Part shown: positions 63,002 through 64,000 of the stretch, piece after piece | Layout of the letters: each line of letters starts with the position of its first letter | Position numbering within the stretch: the stretch's first letter is position 1 | From: Bacteroidales bacterium | GTDB taxonomy: Bacteria > Bacteroidota > Bacteroidia > Bacteroidales > F082 | Direction of reading: 5' to 3' | Length of the DNA stretch: 64,000 nt | NCBI GenBank assembly: GCA_024400455.1 | Contig: JAKSMU010000003.1 | Location: forward strand, 124,001-188,000 | Translations under genes and position numbers: made by a program | The notes under the pieces: generated by a model | Told to the model about the DNA's origin: nothing | Seen by the model: the letters and a program-made list of their open reading frames with translations, nothing else | The model's database searches: none

Positions 63002-63970
63002 ATGATTCAAAAATTCGCTGATTGGCTTGTATTTAACCTCATCGGCCTTGATGCAAGCACACGCTTTGCCATCGCCTTAAATTTCTTTGTTTTCGAAACC
63101 ATCAAGGTGCTGATACTTTTGTTTGTCATCAGCGCAATCATGGGCATCATCAACGCATATTTTCCAATCGACCGACTGAAGAACTATTTGCAGACGCATA
63201 AACTCTATGGCTTGCAATATTTGTTGGCCTCTTTTTTTGGAGCTATCACGCCATTTTGCTCATGTTCGTCCATTCCTTTGTTCGTCGGTTTTGTGAAAGG
63301 CGGTGTACCACTTGGCGTAACATTTTCATTTCTAATCACTTCACCATTGGTCAATGAAGTGGCTGTTGCCATGTTTTTAGGTGCTTTTGGTCTGAAAACC
63401 ACCATTATTTATGTAGTGAGCGGCATCATTTTTGGCACCCTTGGCGGCATCATTTTGGGACAATTCAAATTGGAACGCCACCTTAGTCCTTGGGTGTTGC
63501 AGATTCAGAAAGACAGCATCGAGCAAACCGGGAAATGGGAAGCCGAACACATCAGTTTCCGGGGAAGGCTGCCAGGAATCATCAAGGAAAGCTGGGGAAT
63601 CGTAAAAGGTGTTCTGATTTATGTCCTCATTGGCATTGGCATTGGATCGGCCATTCACGGTTTTGTTCCCGAAGGATTCTTCACCAAATATCTCAGTGCG
63701 GAACAATGGTGGACGGTTCCGGCAGCCGTCCTAATCGGCATTCCTATGTATAGCAATGCCGCTGGTATCGTTCCTGTCATCGAAGTTTTTGTGCGTAAAG
63801 GCGTTGCCATTGGAACAGCCATTGCTTTTATGATGGGCATCGTGGGTCTATCCTTACCAGAAATGACTATGCTGAAAAAAGTGATGAACTGGAAACTTAT
63901 CGGAATATTCTTTGGCACCATCGCCGTCATGTTTATCTTAAGCGGCTGGTTATTTAATGCTGTGCTGTGA
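63002..63970 (+). CDS. ArsP-type permease (DUF318)
   Basis: 322 residues, about eight to ten membrane segments. The ArsP hallmark TPFCSCSSIPLF has three Cys-rich positions; the second conserved block is AVLIGIPMYSNAAGIVPVIE. ArsP exports trivalent organoarsenicals such as methylarsenite; related permeases move other metal(loid) species. It is the last gene in the window, 19 bases after the ArsG-like gene. The remaining 30 bases hold nothing recognisable. Confidence 0.88.
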   Translation: MIQKFADWLVFNLIGLDASTRFAIALNFFVFETIKVLILLFVISAIMGIINAYFPIDRLKNYLQTHKLYGLQYLLASFFGAITPFCSCSSIPLFVGFVKGGVPLGVTFSFLITSPLVNEVAVAMFLGAFGLKTTIIYVVSGIIFGTLGGIILGQFKLERHLSPWVLQIQKDSIEQTGKWEAEHISFRGRLPGIIKESWGIVKGVLIYVLIGIGIGSAIHGFVPEGFFTKYLSAEQWWTVPAAVLIGIPMYSNAAGIVPVIEVFVRKGVAIGTAIAFMMGIVGLSLPEMTMLKKVMNWKLIGIFFGTIAVMFILSGWLFNAVL

Positions 63971-64000
63971 AGTAATCATTTCAAGCATTTTTTCATACCA

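Noticed and set aside
1..64000. CRISPR arrays, prophage, insertion sequences, rRNA genes, replication origin
   Set aside because: No spaced direct repeats, transposase, integrase, phage structural genes or rRNA segments were seen. The gyrA, parE and tRNA genes alone do not indicate an origin.

Overview
The window looks like chromosomal DNA of a strictly anaerobic, amino-acid-fermenting member of the Bacteroidales (Bacteroidota). Three things point there. Many genes have a Bacteroidota-type -7 promoter box (TAnnTTTG), often with a TTG/TTTG box 18-21 bases upstream. At least four secreted proteins end in type IX secretion (T9SS) C-terminal sorting domains. The gene families (ClpC/GyrA/TPR block, DUF3127, DUF4301, PorV/PorQ-like barrel, PCMD-like protein) are typical of the phylum. 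I see no IS element, prophage, CRISPR array or rRNA operon.

Layout. 1-9.1 kb is housekeeping: the end of an EEP-family enzyme, phosphoglucosamine mutase, ClpC, GyrA, a TPR protein and a DUF3127 protein with an SSB-like tail. 9.1-14.4 kb holds topoisomerase IV subunit B, a prolyl-oligopeptidase lipoprotein and an overlapping Ntn-hydrolase. 14.4-23.1 kb carries envelope and glycan functions: a metallophosphoesterase lipoprotein with a barrel protein, a GH29 fucosidase, a T9SS-exported PNGase F-related protein, a short-chain fatty acid transporter and a small GNAT/Sel1/GIY-YIG group. 23.2-37.9 kb is one long minus-strand run of 15 genes encoding lysine fermentation to acetate, butyrate and ammonia (atoD-kal-kce-kdd-kamA-kamB-kamC-kamD-kamE-atoA-crt-hbd-bcd-etfB-etfA), with a near-consensus promoter at its head. 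38-43.7 kb holds an ECF-type sigma factor with a small partner gene, UvrA, Aat and a class A beta-lactamase. 43.7-48.7 kb is accessory: a T9SS protein, a YegP-like protein, zinc-ribbon genes in decay, lipoproteins and two tRNA-Leu genes. 48.7-53.4 kb holds DUF4301 and a DUF456/split-transketolase operon whose second transketolase subunit is fused to a LOG-family nucleotide-hydrolase-like domain. 53.5-60.1 kb carries two BspA-like leucine-rich-repeat T9SS proteins followed by two envelope proteins. 60.3-64 kb holds a universal stress protein and an ArsR-controlled thioredoxin/ArsF/ArsG/ArsP cluster with two matching operators.

How the parts fit. Lysine is isomerised by KamA and KamDE, oxidised by Kdd, cleaved with acetyl-CoA by Kce, and deaminated to crotonyl-CoA by Kal. 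Bcd/EtfAB reduce crotonyl-CoA to butyryl-CoA, and AtoDA exchanges the CoA with acetoacetate to release butyrate. The AtoE-type carrier just past the operon could move the short-chain acids. The peptidases, fucosidase and PNGase-like protein suggest feeding on (glyco)proteins, which would supply lysine.

Most notable observations: the transketolase-LOG fusion (a possible nucleotide-to-ribose-5-phosphate-to-pentose-phosphate route); two hairpins built from degenerate 7-bp repeats on each side of kamA; the twin ArsR operators; the SSB-like tail on the DUF3127 protein; and helix-hairpin-helix motifs in a predicted outer-membrane barrel protein. All family names come from reading motifs by eye; no database search was run.
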